NCBI GenBank assembly: GCA_041398825.1
Contig: JAWKTX010000003.1
Coordinates: 62,001-126,000, forward strand
Reading direction: 5' to 3'
Length of the DNA stretch: 64,000 nt
Source: Planctomycetaceae bacterium
GTDB taxonomy: Bacteria > Planctomycetota > Planctomycetia > Planctomycetales > Planctomycetaceae
This document shows positions 60,665-64,000 of the stretch, piece by piece. The translations under genes and the position numbers were made by a program. The notes under the pieces are model-generated. The model saw only the letters and a program-made list of their open reading frames with translations, was not told the DNA's origin and ran no database searches. Numbering within the stretch: position 1 is the first letter of the stretch; each line of letters opens with the position of its first letter.

Positions 60665-63600
60665 CTAACGCAACTCTCGATCCAGATCAAACATATCGGA
60701 GTCTCCCAGGTTCTGCTCAGCCGCTGGTTCATCGATTTCAGGCACGGCAGCCGACTGATCCGTTGATGACGACTCAACAGCAGCATCAACTTCTGCGGCC
60801 TCTTCCATTGCCAGTGTTTCGACTTGTTCGTCGGCATTTGCGGTCGACAGTCCGGGCCGTTCTGATTCACTTTCCTCGTCCTTGCGGGGGCGAGCGGCCA
60901 TGGCACCGACAAACTGGTTTTCGATCTTTGCTTTCTTCAGGAAGTATTCCACTGCTGTTCCAGTGAAGGCAAGCCCGGTGGCGACAAACAGCAGCGGCTC
61001 CCAGAATCCGATGGCCGCATATGCACCGATCTGACCGGCGGTCAGTAGTCCCAGCGTTGTTGCGAAGACCTTACGAGCCGACATGGCGCTGCGTTGTTTT
61101 TTGCGAGCGGCAGTTGAAAGAGCATTCTCGACAGACATCGCGGATACATTACGGAACGAATCCATGCTTTCACGAAGTTTGTCCCGATCGATCTTTGGCC
61201 GGGGAGCTGGTATTCGTTCCTCCAGCGAGTCATCTTCCTGGAGATTCATTTCAGGAGCTTCCGCCAGATCACTCGACATATACTGATCGATAAACGACTT
61301 CTGCTGAAACGGCCGAGGCTCTGTATCGTTTGAACTTTGCGGAGGACTGGACTGCGAGTTTCCGCCTGCAGATTTCTTCAGTTCGCTGGGCAAAGAGCTT
61401 CCAGCGTTGCTTCGACTGCGTGACAGCAGCTGTTCCATATAACTGGCAACGAAGTCGGGAGTTTCTGTCTCTGATAGTTCAGGCTCAACAGGATTCTCCA
61501 GAAGAATCTGATCCGCTTCACCAAAGCGAATGGCTACGCCAGCGACTCCCGTATCGGCAATGGGCTGAGAAGGGTCGATGTATTGCTGGTCATTCTTCTC
61601 TGTCGATTTTGATGCCTCTTTGTTTTTCGCCAGCCCGAACAGACTAGCAAGCTCAGTCCGCAACAGACCGACCGCATCCCCATCAGTTTCCTCATCTGTT
61701 GTATCGGGATCTGTGTCCTGGCAATCGGCAGCAGACTTTGCGAAGTCGTGCGGGTCACCGGTCAGCTGGACAGTATCCTGTTTCGACCGTTCAAAACGGT
61801 TTGTATTCTCCTGCATTGCCGTAATCGTCTTGACAATGGAATCGCTGTCTCCGTAATGCGTCAGATCGTCGACTGATTCGGGGAGCGTAACAGTTTCGGC
61901 TCTCGAGAATGTTGCTGCGTCTCCGTCGAACTCACTCAAATGGACTGTATGATGTTCTGCGTCAGATTCAGTTTCCGGAGCGACATCGCCGATCCTGCCA
62001 TGTTCAGAGTCAGACTCAGATCGACCGCTGGCCGCATGGATTTCGTCAAAGTCGCTGGTTGCTGATTCGGTGGAAGAAGCGGGAGAGCCTTCAGCAGGCC
62101 TTGCCGACTGGAACTCCTGCATGGCGACCTGAATCTCCGCGCGGGCAATTTCCAGTTGCTGTCGAGCTTCAACCATCTGGCGGCGTTGCGTCTCCAGCTC
62201 TTCTTCACTCTGCGCCAGGAGTTGCTGACGGTCTTTCAGATCGGCTTCACGTTTGTCAAGAAGCTGTGCTCTTTGATCGAGTTCTCGACTCTCAATTCGA
62301 AGGGCTTCTTCCGAAATTGAAGACTCAGCAGATGTCATGGCCTCGGTCAGCAATTCCAGTTGATTGCGCAACTTTTGAATCGTTTCATCGCGCTGACGAA
62401 GTGCTTCATCGATATCTGCTGCTTCTTCTCCGGATCTTGCCGCGAGTGCTTCCAGCTCCTGCCGGCTGATCATCAACTCTTCGTCACGAGTGGCCAGTGT
62501 TTCCTCCATGTTGGCGACACGAGCATTGGCTTCGTGCAACGCGGATTCCAGGTCACTGCGAATGGCCTCAACCTGTTCCAGCAACCGGGATTCCTGATCC
62601 ATTGAAGTCTGGTCGTTTGAATTCAGTTCGTTTGCATCATGCATCTCGACCTGTTCGGCCTGCAGCATCGCCAGCGAATCCTGCAACTCCGAAATTGCTG
62701 ATTCCAGTTCTGTGATTCTCTGGCGATCCGCCGCAAGCTGCTCGTTGGCCGCATCCAGTTCGTTGCGAGTCTGCGCCAGTTGTTGCTGAGCGGCAGCTTC
62801 GTCGGATCGAGCCGACTCTTCGGCATGTTTCAGTGCCTCCAGGGCCTCAGCTGAATCTTCCACAGAACTGAACTCTGCGTGCAGGTTCTCAAACTGAGCC
62901 TGCATTTGCTTCAGCGCTTCCAGAAGCGCGTCACGTTCGGCGGCAAGATGCTGCATTTCCTGCGCGTAGGAAGATTCTGTCGCTTCGCGGTTCAGCAAAT
63001 CAGCTTTCAGTTCTTCAATCTGCGATTGCAGTTGTCGACTGGCTGCCTCAGATTCACTGAACTCTGCTCGAAGCGATTCCTGCTTCTCCAGTTGTTCCTG
63101 CAGCAGAAGGAGTTGTTCATCCAGCTGCCTGTTTTCGTCTTCAAGCCGATCAGCCATCTGTTGCAGTGCGATCGTTTGCTGATCAGCAACGGAGTTTAGT
63201 TCTGACGACTGGGCATGCTGCTCAGCCGCTTTCTCTGATTCAAGTCGCAGTGATTCGGCTTGTTGCTCAATCTCTGAAGCGCGGGTCTCAAGTGCGACCG
63301 TTCTTTCAGCCAGCTCATCCTGCACTTGTTCCAGTTCTGCGGCACGGGCAGCCAGATCTTTCTGCTGCTCGTCAAGTCTGGCTGTTTGTTCGTCCAGATT
63401 TCGGCGACGACGGTCCATCTGGTCGCGTTCTCGCATCAGCGATTCACGTTCCGAGGCAATGGCGGCCAGTTCCTGAACGCTTCCGCTGACCGCTGCAGCT
63501 TTGGCGGAACGCTCCTGTTCTGCTGCGATCGCGACTGTGAGCCGTGACTGAGCGTCTTCTGCAGCTGCCGTTGCATCGGCCAGCTGTTCCCGCAGTGTTT

Positions 63601-64000
63601 CCAGTTCCAAGCGGAGTTCACTCGCTCGAGCCTCGCCAACGTTTGCGAGATGGCTGAATTCGGCAATTTCACTCCGTTGTTGGTCCAGCAATTGCTTTGC
63701 TTCGAGGAGTTCGGCCTTGAGTTCCTCGCGGATTGCGTCCTGTTCTGCGTTGGCATGCTGCTGAGCATCGGTTTGCTTCTGTTCAAACTCCCGTTCCCGC
63801 CGCGCAAGATCTGCTGCAAGTCCTTCATATTCGGTGCGCAGTTCTTCCAGCGATGTGAGTTCGGACTGCAGGGCCTCACGGATACTTGCTTGCTCCGACT
63901 CTCGTTCCTGCAGTTCATCCTGCTGAGCCCGCACAGACTGCTCGTTGCTTAAGAGCTGCTGTTCGCGCGCATCCAGTTCCTGCAGCTTTGCATCCAGTTG
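60665..64000 (-). CDS. Very long coiled-coil protein with C-terminal membrane hairpin (5' end outside window)
   Basis: At least 1111 codons, open to the right edge. Nearly 700 residues are continuous coiled coil rich in Glu, Gln, Ala and Leu (LEELRTEYEGLAADLARRE, ERESLMRERDQMDRRRRN), then a disordered acidic Ser/Asp-rich stretch, and near the C-terminus two hydrophobic segments (TTLGLLTAGQIGAYAAIGFW and LLFVATGLAFTGTAVEYF) followed by an acidic tail. It looks like a membrane-tethered filament or scaffold. No enzymatic domain is visible in this part; the missing N-terminus may define it. Its 3' end is marked by a strong terminator. Confidence 0.72.
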   Translation of the reverse strand, partial: QLDAKLQELDAREQQLLSNEQSVRAQQDELQERESEQASIREALQSELTSLEELRTEYEGLAADLARREREFEQKQTDAQQHANAEQDAIREELKAELLEAKQLLDQQRSEIAEFSHLANVGEARASELRLELETLREQLADATAAAEDAQSRLTVAIAAEQERSAKAAAVSGSVQELAAIASERESLMRERDQMDRRRRNLDEQTARLDEQQKDLAARAAELEQVQDELAERTVALETRASEIEQQAESLRLESEKAAEQHAQSSELNSVADQQTIALQQMADRLEDENRQLDEQLLLLQEQLEKQESLRAEFSESEAASRQLQSQIEELKADLLNREATESSYAQEMQHLAAERDALLEALKQMQAQFENLHAEFSSVEDSAEALEALKHAEESARSDEAAAQQQLAQTRNELDAANEQLAADRQRITELESAISELQDSLAMLQAEQVEMHDANELNSNDQTSMDQESRLLEQVEAIRSDLESALHEANARVANMEETLATRDEELMISRQELEALAARSGEEAADIDEALRQRDETIQKLRNQLELLTEAMTSAESSISEEALRIESRELDQRAQLLDKREADLKDRQQLLAQSEEELETQRRQMVEARQQLEIARAEIQVAMQEFQSARPAEGSPASSTESATSDFDEIHAASGRSESDSEHGRIGDVAPETESDAEHHTVHLSEFDGDAATFSRAETVTLPESVDDLTHYGDSDSIVKTITAMQENTNRFERSKQDTVQLTGDPHDFAKSAADCQDTDPDTTDEETDGDAVGLLRTELASLFGLAKNKEASKSTEKNDQQYIDPSQPIADTGVAGVAIRFGEADQILLENPVEPELSETETPDFVASYMEQLLSRSRSNAGSSLPSELKKSAGGNSQSSPPQSSNDTEPRPFQQKSFIDQYMSSDLAEAPEMNLQEDDSLEERIPAPRPKIDRDKLRESMDSFRNVSAMSVENALSTAARKKQRSAMSARKVFATTLGLLTAGQIGAYAAIGFWEPLLFVATGLAFTGTAVEYFLKKAKIENQFVGAMAARPRKDEESESERPGLSTANADEQVETLAMEEAAEVDAAVESSSTDQSAAVPEIDEPAAEQNLGDSDMFDLDRELR

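Noticed and set aside
1..64000. tRNA genes, rRNA genes and CRISPR arrays
   Set aside because: Looked for T-arm-like GGTTCGAATCC patterns in gaps and for regularly spaced short repeats; none were convincing by eye. A covariance-model scan would be decisive.

Overview
The window reads as a chromosomal segment of a planctomycete-type bacterium. Pointers are a DUF1559-type gene, two large serine/threonine kinases (one joined to a cyclase-like tail), a secreted sulfatase beside a secreted esterase, an FG-GAP/ASPIC-UnbV protein, PQQ-propeller and LamG-type exported proteins, and long gene-free stretches holding decayed transposases. The genus cannot be read from the sequence. I saw no tRNA, rRNA or CRISPR array.

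Layout. 1-9 kb (minus strand): the 5' part of nuoB, a SufR-like regulator with a promoter/operator arrangement of its own, a SufE-SufS fusion translationally coupled to an Mrp ATPase, then gatA-gatC, metF and trpB. 9-20 kb: a YdjM-like membrane protein, a cupin, an ECF sigma/anti-sigma pair, a PfkB kinase, a large exported LamG protein, and a plus-strand coiled-coil membrane protein next to a kinase with a multi-pass C-terminus. 20-28 kb: a PEP-hydrolase-like TIM barrel, a CcsA/HemX-like membrane protein overlapping hemA, a cysteine-free FmdB-like protein, a Fur-family repressor and pyruvate carboxylase behind a leader with two mutually exclusive hairpins.

28-45 kb is accessory in character: an exported hydrolase, a serpin-like remnant, a cupin/mannose-6-phosphate-isomerase-like protein, an FG-GAP/UnbV protein, then decayed IS4 and REP-associated (RAYT) transposases, a 2192-residue DUF4011-type helicase-nuclease (the best candidate for a solitary defence gene) and an intact IS256-family insertion sequence. 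45-51 kb: a beta-barrel protein, then a kinase/zinc-ribbon/cyclase-like protein overlapping an FHA-EAL protein by four bases; together these look like a phospho-signal-to-c-di-GMP module.

51-64 kb: a RAYT element with 20-bp inverted ends and an in-frame TGA, a PQQ-propeller protein, an IS4 remnant overlapping the end of a DUF1559-type gene, an esterase, a sulfatase with an altered active-site signature, an acetyl-esterase-like hydrolase and the C-terminal part of a very long coiled-coil membrane protein. Five copies of a roughly 100-bp palindromic repeat lie in intergenic gaps, four of them between 53 and 61 kb and one at 30 kb. That family, the kinase/FHA-EAL pair, the giant helicase and the pyc leader are the items most worth following up.
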